Assembly: GCA_021648745.1 (NCBI GenBank)
Contig: JAKISE010000004.1
Span: 4,607 to 68,606, forward strand
Direction: 5' to 3'
DNA from: Cyclobacteriaceae bacterium
GTDB taxonomy: Bacteria; Bacteroidota; Bacteroidia; Cytophagales; Cyclobacteriaceae
Length of the DNA: 64,000 nt
The notes below the pieces were generated by a model. It did not search any database and had not been told where the DNA came from. It was given only the letters and a program-made list of their open reading frames with translations. Position 1 is the first letter of the stretch, and each line of letters starts with the position of its first letter. The translations under genes and the position numbers were made by a program. This document shows positions 1 to 8,758 of this stretch, piece after piece.

Positions 1-1
1 T

Positions 2-931
2 TCTAAAGAAAAAAAGGAGTCGTTAGACAAGGGACTTGAAAAGTCTAAATCTAGTTTTTTTAATAAACTAGGAAAGGCTGTTGCAGGTAAATCTACCGTA
101 GATGTAGATGTGTTAGACGACCTTGAAGAAGTGCTTATTACTTCTGATGTTGGTGTAGAAACAACCATTAAAGTGATTGAGCGAATTGAGGCTCGAGTGG
201 CCAAAGACAAATACCTTGGTGTAGAAGAGCTTAATGCTATTTTAAGAAGTGAAATAGCAGATTTATTAGCTGAAAATAATTCGGAAGACTTAGCTGACTT
301 TTCGTTACCTGAAGGTAAAAAGCCTTATGTATTGTTAGTGGTGGGGGTTAATGGAGTTGGTAAAACCACAACCATAGGTAAATTGGCTTCTCAATTTAAA
401 AAGCATGGTAAAAAAGTGGTGTTGGGTGCTGCTGATACATTTAGAGCAGCAGCAGTCGATCAACTTAAGCTTTGGGGAGAGCGTGTAGGTGTGCCTGTTG
501 TTTCTCACGGCATGAATACCGATCCTGCCTCTGTTGCCTATGATGCAGTAAAGCAGGCTGTAGAACAGGAAGCTGATATTGTTATTATTGATACAGCAGG
601 TAGGTTACACACCAAAGTAAATTTGATGAATGAGCTTACAAAGATTAAGCGTGTCATTCAGAAGTTTGTGGATGATGCTCCACACGAAGTGATGCTTGTA
701 CTAGATGGTAGTACTGGCCAAAATGCGATGAACCAAGCACAAGAGTTTACGAAGGCCACAGAGGTAACTTCCTTAACCATTACCAAGCTAGATGGCACTG
801 CCAAAGGCGGAGTCGTTATTGGAATATCAGACACCTTTAAAATACCTGTTAAATACATTGGGGTAGGCGAAGGCATTGATGACCTCCAGGTTTTTAATAA
901 AGTCGAATTTGTAGATTCTTTTTTTAGCTAG
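2..931 (+). CDS. ftsY: Signal recognition particle receptor FtsY (5' partial)
   Basis: FtsY is the SRP-receptor GTPase that docks ribosome-SRP complexes at the inner membrane. The frame is open from the first complete codon of the window, so the true start lies upstream; the GTG near 110 is an internal codon. The NG domain is complete: a helical N domain, P-loop GVNGVGKTTT, the DTAGRLH switch, the TKLDGTAKGG specificity motif and the closing GVGEGIDDL. The visible N-terminal stretch is Lys/Ser-rich, like the linker before the N domain. It converges on the next minus-strand gene with a gap of only 6 bp. Confidence 0.96.
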   Translation, partial: SKEKKESLDKGLEKSKSSFFNKLGKAVAGKSTVDVDVLDDLEEVLITSDVGVETTIKVIERIEARVAKDKYLGVEELNAILRSEIADLLAENNSEDLADFSLPEGKKPYVLLVVGVNGVGKTTTIGKLASQFKKHGKKVVLGAADTFRAAAVDQLKLWGERVGVPVVSHGMNTDPASVAYDAVKQAVEQEADIVIIDTAGRLHTKVNLMNELTKIKRVIQKFVDDAPHEVMLVLDGSTGQNAMNQAQEFTKATEVTSLTITKLDGTAKGGVVIGISDTFKIPVKYIGVGEGIDDLQVFNKVEFVDSFFS

Positions 932-937
932 GCTTTC

Positions 938-1591
938 TCAAAGTTTTAAAACTCCACGTTTCGTTTGACTTACTTTCCAGTGCTCTTTGCTGCTAAATGA
1001 AAACCCGCTTAACCAATATTTGAATTTTATTTTGCCCTGATAATCTACACCCAATTTACGATAAGAAATAGAGGGGTCTTTTTTGAGACATTCATTAATA
1101 GAAGTAGTATAAACCGTTGGCCCAGTCATTTTGTGTACATCATTTGGGTATTGGTTCGATTTGATATTATTGATAATATTTTCAACTGTTTTAGCCAAAA
1201 AAGGATGTCCTTTTTCATATACTAATGCCCATTGTACATAGAGGCCAGGGTTACCTTCTTCGGTAATAATAGCAGCATCCGTGTCATTAATCCAATCACT
1301 AAGTCGTCCAGTTGTTTTACTGTCGATATCTAAATAAACCCCTCCCTTTTTTAACAGTATCGCATAACGAAAGAAATCAGCTTTTGCTGCTCCAATCGCT
1401 AATTTACTGTACTGTTCAAAAATATCTTTACCAAATTCTTTAAGAATAAACTCGTTAATATCTGCATCATTATAAAATCGATACTCATATTCTGGGTTCA
1501 GTCTGCGCATATTCCAAATATGAAATTGTGCTAAAAGAGGGATGTCCTTTTTAGAAGAATAGGTTTGAAATATGGTTTTAGGAATTGCCAT
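938..1591 (-). CDS. Glycosyltransferase with DXD motif (GT32 / Gly_transf_sug type)
   Basis: A 217-aa protein starting MAIPKTIFQTY, the typical opening of small sugar-nucleotide transferases related to yeast Och1. The region AAKADFFRYAILLKKGG followed by VYLDIDSK carries the DXD metal/nucleotide-sugar motif of this fold. An open frame extends 48 codons further upstream inside the preceding gene, but the ATG at 1591 lies one base after that gene's stop and matches the family start, so I chose it. No signal peptide or membrane segment; probably a cytoplasmic or membrane-peripheral enzyme of surface-glycan synthesis. Acceptor unknown. Confidence 0.8.
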   Translation of the reverse strand: MAIPKTIFQTYSSKKDIPLLAQFHIWNMRRLNPEYEYRFYNDADINEFILKEFGKDIFEQYSKLAIGAAKADFFRYAILLKKGGVYLDIDSKTTGRLSDWINDTDAAIITEEGNPGLYVQWALVYEKGHPFLAKTVENIINNIKSNQYPNDVHKMTGPTVYTTSINECLKKDPSISYRKLGVDYQGKIKFKYWLSGFSFSSKEHWKVSQTKRGVLKL

Positions 1592-1592
1592 C

Positions 1593-2309
1593 TTAATTTT
1601 CTTTCCAGCGAATAGGTTTCTTTTTCCATTCAATTCGATATTGAACATAATAATTAAAGCCCCAATTGGAAGTGTTTTCAGCAACTCCATAGCCCGGTAT
1701 AAAGTAGGTTTCGAAGTTGCCTTCGTTAAAAGCACTATGTTTTAAAAGTTTAAACCGTACTGCATAACCCATAAAAAATGATTTCCAAACTCTAACACGC
1801 ATCCCAATATTCATTTCTACCCAGTTTACACTTGACTTGCTTTGCTCGTCAGATATCGGATTAACTCCCCACCCGGCATTAGTGAGTTCCCCACTTAGAG
1901 TTTCGTTAAATGAAGAGGTTGCATAACGCAAACCAAAAAACAAACTATTAAGTTTGGCATCCTTGGCTGTTAAATTTACATCTGCGCCAATTCGATAAAA
2001 GAAGCCTGAGCTGGTATAACTCGTTGGTGAATCAGTTGATTTATACGCCCCCCTTCCCATTTCAATCACTCCAAAAAACTTGCCAAAATCTATATCAGCC
2101 ATCCCTTCATAATTAGAAATAGTTGGTTCAAACAAATTATAAATGGGGCCTGCAATATCTAAACCAAAGCGTACTCCTGTAGGTAACCATTTATTATGTA
2201 GGGTGGAGTCTAGTTTAATGGCGTACTTAGTTTCTTGCACCTGCTCTTGGGCTTGAGTGCCAAAAGCCATTAATAGAAGAGGGAGGATATGTTTAATGCG
2301 TAACTTCAA
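1593..2309 (-). CDS. DUF6048 family outer-membrane/envelope protein
   Basis: A 238-aa protein with a Sec signal peptide (MKLRIKHILPLLLMAFGTQAQ) and then alternating hydrophobic/polar beta-rich segments with many aromatic residues, as in small outer-membrane barrels. The motifs TGVRFGLDIAGP, FFYRIGADVN and the closing YVQYRIEWKKK agree with my memory of DUF6048 proteins, found across Bacteroidota with no assigned function. It overlaps the DUF6452 gene upstream by 17 bp, the usual pairing of these two families, and is followed 1 bp later by the glycosyltransferase, so the three are probably one operon. Confidence 0.75.
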   Translation of the reverse strand: MKLRIKHILPLLLMAFGTQAQEQVQETKYAIKLDSTLHNKWLPTGVRFGLDIAGPIYNLFEPTISNYEGMADIDFGKFFGVIEMGRGAYKSTDSPTSYTSSGFFYRIGADVNLTAKDAKLNSLFFGLRYATSSFNETLSGELTNAGWGVNPISDEQSKSSVNWVEMNIGMRVRVWKSFFMGYAVRFKLLKHSAFNEGNFETYFIPGYGVAENTSNWGFNYYVQYRIEWKKKPIRWKEN

Positions 2310-2739
2310 TATTTCTAGCTGTTTGTAAGCTTATTGCTGATTCAACCACGTCAACATCTTCGAAATCGGTGGAGTCCATTTTTAAAAAATCAAACTTCAT
2401 TTCTAATTCACATTTAGGATTCAGCACAACCGGTATTGTGGTATAACTTAAAGCAATGTAATTTGATATAGTATCCTGATAGAATCGAATAATGATAGAG
2501 CTATCAAGTGGGTTTAGTGGAATGATGACATTGGAAATCGTATCATTAAAAACAGGAAAACTATCACCGCTATTATCTACAGTTAGCGAGGTGAGTATTA
2601 TATTTTTAGGGTTCCCCACAATATCAATAAAGGCTATTTTTATCAGGTCTGTTTGTTCTGGAATACATGTGGGTTGGTCGTTGCAACTTATTAAAAAAGC
2701 TGGGAGTCCTATAAGTGTTGCTAAAAATATTTTCCTCAT
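2293..2739 (-). CDS. DUF6452 family lipoprotein
   Basis: A 148-aa exported protein with a lipobox-like end to its signal peptide (LPAFLISC, Cys19), so probably lipid-anchored. Conserved cysteines (C19, the C in QPTCIPEQ, and the C in NPKCELEMKF) and the beta-strand pattern fit DUF6452, a Bacteroidota family of unknown function encoded next to DUF6048. It is the first gene of a three-gene minus-strand operon, and the overlap with the next gene suggests translational coupling. Confidence 0.72.
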   Translation of the reverse strand: MRKIFLATLIGLPAFLISCNDQPTCIPEQTDLIKIAFIDIVGNPKNIILTSLTVDNSGDSFPVFNDTISNVIIPLNPLDSSIIIRFYQDTISNYIALSYTTIPVVLNPKCELEMKFDFLKMDSTDFEDVDVVESAISLQTARNIEVTH

Positions 2740-2814
2740 AATTTAGTCTGCAAAATAAAGCTATCTAAGTGTTAACTCAAATATTATTCCAATAACTCAT
2801 ATCTTGATTTTTTT

Positions 2815-2845
2815 ATTGAAACATGCTCATTGTATGATATTTTTG
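2815..2845 (+). promoter_or_regulatory. Bacteroidota-type promoter of rimO
   Basis: ATTG (2815-2818) and TATTTTTG (2838-2845) are separated by 19 bp, matching the TTG-N19-TAnnTTTG pattern of primary sigma promoters in Bacteroidota. The predicted start of transcription is a few bases before the rimO start at 2873. Confidence 0.55.
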
Positions 2846-2872
2846 CAAGCTAGAATTCCTTAATACACGGTA

Positions 2873-4186
2873 GTGAAAACAAAATCAAGAAAAAGAGATA
2901 AAGTAAATGTAGTCACCCTAGGGTGCTCTAAAAACTTAGTAGATTCTGAAGTTTTACTCACACAATTAAAAGGAAATGAAATTGAAGCTACACACGAAGC
3001 TACAACCGATGATGCTAATGTAATTATAGTAAATACCTGTGGTTTTATAGGTGATGCTAAACAAGAGTCAATTGATACCATACTGCGTTATGCCGATGCA
3101 AAGGAGGAGGGAGCCATTGATAAATTGTTTGTGATGGGCTGCCTCTCTCAGCGGTACAAAGATGATCTTGAAGAAGAAATTCCAGCTGTAGATGCCTTCT
3201 TTGGTACTATGGAATTGCCTGGCCTTCTCAAACGGTTTAACGCAGATTACAAGCACGAATTGCTAGGGGAGCGAATGAATGTTTCCGCCCCTCATTATGC
3301 ACATTTAAAAATATCGGAAGGCTGTGATAGGCCTTGTTCTTTTTGTGCTATTCCGTTAATGCGAGGCAAACATGTTTCCATAAAAATTGAAGACCTTGTA
3401 ACACAAGCAGAGCATTTGGCTAAAAATGGAGTGAAAGAACTGCTTCTAATTGCACAGGACTCTACCTATTACGGGCTAGATATCTATGGTGAGCGGAAGT
3501 TGGCAGATTTAATGCGAGCACTTTCTGATGTTCATGGCATTGAATGGATTCGGTTGCATTATGCATTTCCAGCAGGATTTCCTCAAGATGTGTTAGAAGT
3601 AATGGCTGAAAAAGATAATATCTGTAAATACCTCGATATTCCATTGCAACATGGTTCTACTGCCATATTAAAAGCAATGCGAAGGGGCATAACCAGAGAA
3701 AAAACAGAAAAACTTATAAAAGGCATACGTAGTAGCGTACCTGGTATTGGTATTAGAACTACACTTATTGTAGGTTACCCAGGTGAGACAGAGGAAGACT
3801 TTGAGGAGATGCTGAAATTTGTGGAAGAATCTAGGTTTGAAAGATTGGGTGTTTTTGCCTATTCTCATGAAGAAGATACCCACGCCTATAATTTTGAAGA
3901 TGATGTGCCAGAAGATGTGAAACAAGAACGGTTGAATGCCGTTATGGAATTGCAAGAGCAAATTTCGTTGGAACTAAATCAAGAAAAGATAGGGAAGGTG
4001 TTTAAAGTATTAATTGATCGAGTTGAAGGAGGGCAGTTTATTGGTCGCACAGAGTTCGACTCGCCCGAAGTGGATAATGAAGTACTAATTAATGCGAAAG
4101 ACCATTTTTTAAGAGTAGGAGATTTTGCAAACATTAAAATTACGGATGCTACAGAGTTTGACCTTACTGGGCTGCCGATAAGTTGA
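2873..4186 (+). CDS. rimO: Ribosomal protein S12 methylthiotransferase RimO
   Basis: A radical-SAM enzyme that adds a methylthio group to the conserved aspartate of ribosomal protein S12. At 437 aa it has the family length and domain order: N-terminal UPF0004 domain (VNVVTLGCSKNLVDSE, with further cluster cysteines in NTCGFI and VMGCLSQR), the radical-SAM core with CDRPCSFC (CxxxCxxC) and a C-terminal TRAM domain. The start is GTG, giving MKTKSRKRDKVNVVTLGC. A promoter lies about 30 bp upstream. bshC follows after about 45 bp and may be co-transcribed. Confidence 0.95.
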   Translation: MKTKSRKRDKVNVVTLGCSKNLVDSEVLLTQLKGNEIEATHEATTDDANVIIVNTCGFIGDAKQESIDTILRYADAKEEGAIDKLFVMGCLSQRYKDDLEEEIPAVDAFFGTMELPGLLKRFNADYKHELLGERMNVSAPHYAHLKISEGCDRPCSFCAIPLMRGKHVSIKIEDLVTQAEHLAKNGVKELLLIAQDSTYYGLDIYGERKLADLMRALSDVHGIEWIRLHYAFPAGFPQDVLEVMAEKDNICKYLDIPLQHGSTAILKAMRRGITREKTEKLIKGIRSSVPGIGIRTTLIVGYPGETEEDFEEMLKFVEESRFERLGVFAYSHEEDTHAYNFEDDVPEDVKQERLNAVMELQEQISLELNQEKIGKVFKVLIDRVEGGQFIGRTEFDSPEVDNEVLINAKDHFLRVGDFANIKITDATEFDLTGLPIS

Positions 4187-4231
4187 TATTTTATTGCTTA
4201 TTGCTAATTGAACATTGATCATTTAGAATAT

Positions 4232-5788
4232 ATGGATTGTAAAAAAATGAATTTTAGAGAAACAGGATTGTTTTCGAAACTGATTATTGATTACGTAGAA
4301 GGCAATTCTGATTTAGATTCATTTTATGCTCAGCCGCCAACGCTAGATGGCTATAAAAAAGCCTTGCTTGCCAAAGACTTTAGTGCCGAATATAGAAATA
4401 CGCTGGTAGAGGTACTTAATGAGCAGTACAGCAGAATTGAAACATCAGAGGCTGTTGCTAACAATATTGCGGCCCTTTCTGATAAAAAAACATTTACGGT
4501 AACTACAGGGCATCAGCTTAACATTTTTACTGGCCCATTATTCTATATTTATAAGTTAGTCGCAACCATTACTCTGGCTAAAAAACTTTCTGAGGCATAC
4601 CCTCAATACAAATTTGTGCCTGTATATTGGATGGGCAGTGAGGACCATGATTATGAAGAAATAAATCATTTATACATCGATAATCAAAAGTATGAATGGG
4701 AAACTAATCAAGGAGGAGCCACTGGTAGATTTTATGTGGAAGGTCTTGAGGAAGTATTGAACCAATTACCCGGTAGAACTGAAATTTTCAAACAAGCATT
4801 TAAAAAGCATGCTAATTTATCAGATGTTGTTCGCGATTATGTAAATGCATTGTTTGGCAATGAAGGGCTAGTTTGCTTAGATGCCGATGATGCTCGTTTT
4901 AAGAAAGAGTTTCTTCATGTAATTAAAGAAGAGCTTTTTGAGGAGGTTTCTCATCCTTTGGTAGAAACACAGAGTAATGCTTTGGAGAAAGCGGGATATA
5001 AGCAGCAATTAGAGCCTCGAGAGCTGAATCTATTCTATTTGGTTGATGGTCTTAGAGCTAGAATTGTAAAGGAAGCAGATAGTTTTTCAGTTGTGGATAC
5101 TGACCTTAAATTTTCTGTCCAAGAAATGGAGGAATTGTTAGAATCGAATCCTGAGCGATTTAGCCCCAATGTTATTTTACGCCCTGTCTACCAAGAGGTG
5201 ATTCTACCTAACTTAGGCTATATCGGAGGGCCTTCTGAATTGGCCTATTGGTTTCAATTGAAGTCGGTTTTCGATCATTTTAAACTGGCATTTCCTATTT
5301 TGATGCCTCGCTCTTTTGTATTGTACTTGAATCAAGCCACTGGTCGTAAAATTGACAAACTTGGTGTAGCCGTAAAAGATCTTTTTCTAAGGGAAGATTT
5401 GTTTGTTAATGCCTATGTTAAATCAAAGTCCAACGGGCAATTAAGCTTAGCAGAGGCCAAAGTGGAAATGGCCACATTATTCGCAAACATTAAAGAAAAA
5501 GCTGCAAATATTGATGTAACCTTAGTCGACCTTGTAGAAAGTGAACAGCTTAACAGTATTAAATCTATTAACCGAGTGGAGCATAAAATGCTGAAAGCTG
5601 AAAAAAGGCAAAGAACAGATGAACTCAGAATATTGCACGAAATTTATGCCAGCGTTTACCCTGCTGGTATACCGCATGAAAGAAGAGAAAATATTCTTTC
5701 AATAGATGATCCGAACTTTATTGACCAACTCCTAGGTCTGCTTAATCCACTTGATTTAAAGTACGTAATCATTAGAGCCGATAAATAG
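4232..5788 (+). CDS. bshC: Bacillithiol biosynthesis cysteine-adding enzyme BshC
   Basis: BshC is the putative ligase that joins cysteine to glucosaminyl-malate in the last step of bacillithiol synthesis. The 518-aa protein has the family landmarks VTTGHQLNIFTGPLFYIYK, a nucleotidyl-transferase-like core with PVYWMGSEDHDYEEI, PNVILRPVYQE and GGPSELAYW, then a coiled-coil C-terminus rich in Lys/Glu. I chose the ATG at 4232 because MDCKKMNFRETGLFSKL aligns with usual BshC starts; a TTG at 4208 and an ATG at 4247 are alternatives. Bacillithiol is the main low-molecular-weight thiol in many Bacteroidota. Confidence 0.93.
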   Translation: MDCKKMNFRETGLFSKLIIDYVEGNSDLDSFYAQPPTLDGYKKALLAKDFSAEYRNTLVEVLNEQYSRIETSEAVANNIAALSDKKTFTVTTGHQLNIFTGPLFYIYKLVATITLAKKLSEAYPQYKFVPVYWMGSEDHDYEEINHLYIDNQKYEWETNQGGATGRFYVEGLEEVLNQLPGRTEIFKQAFKKHANLSDVVRDYVNALFGNEGLVCLDADDARFKKEFLHVIKEELFEEVSHPLVETQSNALEKAGYKQQLEPRELNLFYLVDGLRARIVKEADSFSVVDTDLKFSVQEMEELLESNPERFSPNVILRPVYQEVILPNLGYIGGPSELAYWFQLKSVFDHFKLAFPILMPRSFVLYLNQATGRKIDKLGVAVKDLFLREDLFVNAYVKSKSNGQLSLAEAKVEMATLFANIKEKAANIDVTLVDLVESEQLNSIKSINRVEHKMLKAEKRQRTDELRILHEIYASVYPAGIPHERRENILSIDDPNFIDQLLGLLNPLDLKYVIIRADK

Positions 5789-5860
5789 CGCAAGATCAGT
5801 TATATTTATTAATAGGGTTACACCTCAATATAGTCAATTATTGTTGCCTTAAATTTAGCA

Positions 5861-5946
5861 TAAACTACAATTATTGCGAACGTAACCGCAAATAAACTAT
5901 GATTATTGCGAACGTAACCGCAAATAAACTATAATTATTGCGATTT
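5861..5946 (+). repeat. 32-bp tandem repeat, 2.7 copies, upstream of the ATPase gene
   Basis: Units start at 5861, 5893 and 5925 (the last is cut after about 22 bp) and differ at one or two positions. Each full unit contains TTGCG-AACGTAAC-CGCAA, a 5-bp inverted repeat around an 8-bp centre. The array ends about 28 bp before the ATG at 5975, where a promoter or operator would lie. Autoregulatory binding sites are a reasonable guess; no protein is known to bind here. Confidence 0.75.
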
Positions 5947-5974
5947 GATATTTTAAATCTCGTATTATTATATA

Positions 5975-7096
5975 ATGATTGCAAGAGTATTAGAAGACAC
6001 AATTACAAAAAGACTTTTTAAAGGTAAGGCCATTATCATTATGGGGCCACGGCAAGTGGGTAAAACAACCTTAATAGAAAACTTGGTAAAAAACAGAGAG
6101 GATGTACGTTGGTTATATGCTGATGAGCAAGATGTACAAGCATTATTTGCAAACCCTTCTTCTACTCAACTTAAAAAAGAGTTTGGGAATGCGAAACTCA
6201 TTATTATTGATGAAGCCCAAAGAATAAAGGATATCGGAATTAAGTTGAAGTTAATTACCGATCAGGTGAAAGAGGTGCAACTGCTGGTTACTGGTTCTTC
6301 GGCCTTTGAGATAGCCAACGAAATAAATGAGCCTTTAACAGGGCGAAAGTGGGAGTATAAACTATTCCCACTCTCCTTTGAAGAAATGGTGAATCACCAT
6401 GGTTTGTTAACTGAAAAAAGATTGCTTACCCGCAGGCTTATTTATGGGTATTACCCAGATGTTGTACTTGCCAATGGAAACGAAAAGGAAGTATTAAACC
6501 AATTATCGGATAGTTATTTGTATAAAGACTTGCTTAGTTGGAATCAAATTAAAAAGAGCGATAAATTAGTTAGACTCCTCCAAGCTTTAGCCTACCAATT
6601 AGGTAATCAGGTATCTTATAATGAGCTAAGCAATTTGGTCGGACTCGATAACGAAACTATTGAATCGTACATTCAATTATTAGAACAAGCATATATTATT
6701 TTTAGACTAGGCACCTATAGACGTAATTTACGAACCGAGCTTAAAAGAACCAGGAAAATTTACTTCTACGATAATGGTATTCGAAATGCATTAATCGCCA
6801 ATTTTCAGCAAGCAGACCTGAGACAAGATATGGGTGCCTTATGGGAAAACTTTATGGTGGCTGAACGAATGAAGCATAATGGGTATCATCAAAATTGGGT
6901 GAACCGTTATTTTTGGAGAACAACAGCACAGCAAGAAGTTGATTATTTAGAAGAAGGAAATGGGCAATTATCTGCCTATGAATTTAAATGGAATACTCAT
7001 ACGAAGGGGAGGATAACTAAGGCATTTACAAATGCCTACCCGCAAGCACACACACAAATTATTACACCTGAAAATTTTGAGGAGTTTGTAATGTAG
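5975..7096 (+). CDS. AAA-family ATPase with DUF4143 C-terminal domain
   Basis: A 373-aa protein with an N-terminal AAA_14 ATPase (Walker A GPRQVGKTTL near residue 24, Walker B KLIIIDEAQ near residue 79, sensor TGSSAFEI) and a C-terminal DUF4143 region ending in a nuclease-like fold segment (EVDYLEEG, AYEFKWN). Such ATPases are common, poorly understood and often multi-copy in Bacteroidota; toxin-antitoxin-like or defence roles have been suggested but not established. It is a single-gene unit behind the 32-bp tandem repeats, at the left edge of the accessory island. Confidence 0.85.
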   Translation: MIARVLEDTITKRLFKGKAIIIMGPRQVGKTTLIENLVKNREDVRWLYADEQDVQALFANPSSTQLKKEFGNAKLIIIDEAQRIKDIGIKLKLITDQVKEVQLLVTGSSAFEIANEINEPLTGRKWEYKLFPLSFEEMVNHHGLLTEKRLLTRRLIYGYYPDVVLANGNEKEVLNQLSDSYLYKDLLSWNQIKKSDKLVRLLQALAYQLGNQVSYNELSNLVGLDNETIESYIQLLEQAYIIFRLGTYRRNLRTELKRTRKIYFYDNGIRNALIANFQQADLRQDMGALWENFMVAERMKHNGYHQNWVNRYFWRTTAQQEVDYLEEGNGQLSAYEFKWNTHTKGRITKAFTNAYPQAHTQIITPENFEEFVM

Positions 7097-7174
7097 GGGT
7101 TCTTTCCTTGTTTTCAACTTACTGAACAACGCTCGTGAAAGCACCAAAAAAATTATCGGCACCCTTCATTTTTG

Positions 7175-7347
7175 TTAAACCCGGATTATGCAATAGAATT
7201 CGTAATGAGAAGACAAAATGCAATAAATCAGAAGTTTATATTCGAAAAGCATAGCACCGCTATGGTTAAGAGGATAAACTTGGTAAAACGACTGATTTGC
7301 AGCAGTTTGTATTAGTAATAGAATTTCTATTGCATATTTCGGGTTAA
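7175..7347. mobile_element. MITE family B, copy 1 (173 bp)
   Basis: A 173-bp element that recurs at 51867-52039 with only two differences. Its ends are imperfect terminal inverted repeats: AACCCGGATTATGCAATAGA at the left, and AACCCGAAATATGCAATAGA read inward from the right. It has no coding capacity. The flanks show no clear target duplication. The mobilising transposase is not in the window. Confidence 0.8.
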
Positions 7348-7595
7348 ATAGTTTTCTCTGTACAAGGAAACTGAATTCCCCGCTCATAGGCATTTTTTCT
7401 TTTTAGTATAATGTCTTCTGGTAAATTGGGAACTAGATATAGGTAGTCTATCCGTCTTGGATAATAAACAAGTATAAAATTATCCCAATCATTATTAGAC
7501 TTAAAATTTATAAATTGAACCATTTCTAACGCACTCTCATAACTTAACATATGAGTTTCTTGTTCTTTGCTAAATTTTATTTTTATTGATCCCAA
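7344..7595 (-). CDS. Hypothetical protein, 83 aa, possibly truncated by MITE B
   Basis: An open frame beginning MGSIKIKFSKEQETHML whose last codons and stop lie at the right end of the MITE, so its natural C-terminus may have been replaced by element sequence. Composition (DNFILVYYPRRIDYLYL) looks protein-like and hydrophilic with no membrane segment. I do not recognise a family. It could be a fragment of an older accessory gene or a chance frame. Confidence 0.3.
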   Translation of the reverse strand: MGSIKIKFSKEQETHMLSYESALEMVQFINFKSNNDWDNFILVYYPRRIDYLYLVPNLPEDIILKRKNAYERGIQFPCTEKTI

Positions 7596-7643
7596 CGGTT
7601 TCGGCTAGGGGCATGGCGGAATCACCCATGTAAATGCCAGTGT

Positions 7644-7675
7644 GCTTATTCTGCATTATGAAATGCAGAATAAGC
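7644..7675. repeat. Perfect 13-bp inverted repeat (hairpin)
   Basis: GCTTATTCTGCAT and its exact complement flank a 6-base loop (TATGAA). It lies in the 240-bp gap before hsdM among other dyads such as GATATCATTAGATATC near 7705. There is no T-run on either side, so it is not a standard terminator; it may be an operator, a relic of another small element or an RNA structure. Confidence 0.6.
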
Positions 7676-7831
7676 CAGTAGAAATATTGATTGAAGGTAA
7701 TGATATCATTAGATATCATCATTGAAATTAACTGGCAATTATCCAAGATTTTAACTACCTTGAAAAATCTACATTCAATCATGTATTTTGTGGATTATAA
7801 ATAGGGTTAATTTTTTGGATATATAACATAG

Positions 7832-8236
7832 ATGGCCAAACAAAAAAATCCCTCCAAAAAGGCGGGCAAGGAAAAAAGTATAGAAGAAACCCTCTGGGAT
7901 TCTGCCAATAAACTTAGAGGAACAGTAGAAAGTTCTGAATATAAGCACGTTGTGTTAGGCTTAATATTTCTAAAATTCGCCAGTGATAAATTTGAAGAGC
8001 GGAGAAAAGAACTGGTTGCCGAAGGCAAAGAAAAGTTCTTAGAAATGGTAGAGTTCTATACCATGAAAAACGTGTTCTTTTTACCCGAGATTTCTCGTTG
8101 GAGTTACATAATTGAAAATGCCAAGCAAAACGACATAGCCCTTAAAATTGATACCGCTCTTTTTAAACCTGAGTTCGGGATAAGGAATGCTGTCAGCTTT
8201 AATCGAAACTTTCATAAACAACTTAGATTTTTGTAG
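7832..8236 (+). pseudogene. hsdM fragment 1: N-terminal part of type I DNA methyltransferase
   Basis: About 112 codons encode the HsdM N-terminal helical domain (SIEETLWDSANKLRG, YKHVVLGLIFLKFASDKF, RWSYIIENAKQNDIALKIDTAL). From 8167 the frame enters MITE family A and stops at 8236 in element sequence. The lost continuation resumes after the element at 8432 in another frame. Removing the element and one copy of the apparent TAA target duplication leaves a 1-nt frame offset, so a second small change may have accumulated in the T-run. The broken protein would lack all catalytic motifs. Confidence 0.88.
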
Positions 8237-8429
8237 GACTAACGGGTTAATTCAAGAAAATATAAGGAGGTTTAGGGAAGTTTCGTTAAAGCCCAAAGGG
8301 AAAATATCTAGCAGGCAATCTTTTTAATATAAAAACCTTGAAATAATCCATTATATCTTTGCTTTTTATATTAAAAAGCTCACCTACTATTTTATTTTCT
8401 GGCAGCTATTCCTTATCCCGAACTCAGGT
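8167..8429. mobile_element. MITE family A, copy 1 (263 bp), inserted in hsdM
   Basis: The element is bounded by terminal inverted repeats of about 30 bp, beginning ACCTGAGTTCGGGATAAGGA at both ends. It is near-identical in plan and length to the copy at 59905-60167 and related to copies at 13950-14214 and 38739-38914. It encodes no transposase. A 3-bp TAA flanks it on both sides, a possible target duplication. It carries stop codons that end the first hsdM fragment. Confidence 0.88.
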
Positions 8430-8431
8430 TA

Positions 8432-8758
8432 ACAGTAGAAAAAAACAACCCTTCACTTAAAGAAGCTCTGCCCGATAACTATTTTTCTAGGCTTAATATG
8501 GATGTGAGCAAGCTAGCTGCTTTACTCGATACAATTAATAATATTGATACCCTGCGAGATAAGCAGCAAGACATTGTAGGCCGTGTATATGAATACTTTT
8601 TAAGCAAGTTTGCTTTGGCCGAAGGCAAAGGGAAAGGAGAATTTTACACACCTAAAAGTATTGTAAACTTAATTGCTGAAATGATAGAACCCTACAAAGG
8701 GGTAATTTACGACCCTGCCTGTGGCGTGGCTCTGGTGGTATGTTTGTACAAAGCATGA
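8432..8758 (+). pseudogene. hsdM fragment 2: middle segment up to SAM motif I
   Basis: Starting right after the MITE, the frame encodes TVEKNNPSLKEALPDNYF, then VSKLAALLDTINNI, and GEFYTPKSIVNLIAEMIEP, all typical of HsdM just before the S-adenosylmethionine site. At motif I the expected DPACGSGG is broken: GTGGC is tandemly duplicated (8721-8725 and 8726-8730), so the frame reads DPACGVALVV and stops at 8758. Deleting one 5-bp copy restores motif I and joins fragment 3 exactly. Confidence 0.88.

Noticed and set aside
5861..5946. CRISPR array
   Set aside because: The 32-bp units are directly abutting with no spacers, and there are no cas genes.
7171..7347. Small RNA gene
   Set aside because: The identical copy at 51867 and terminal inverted repeats show it to be a mobile element.
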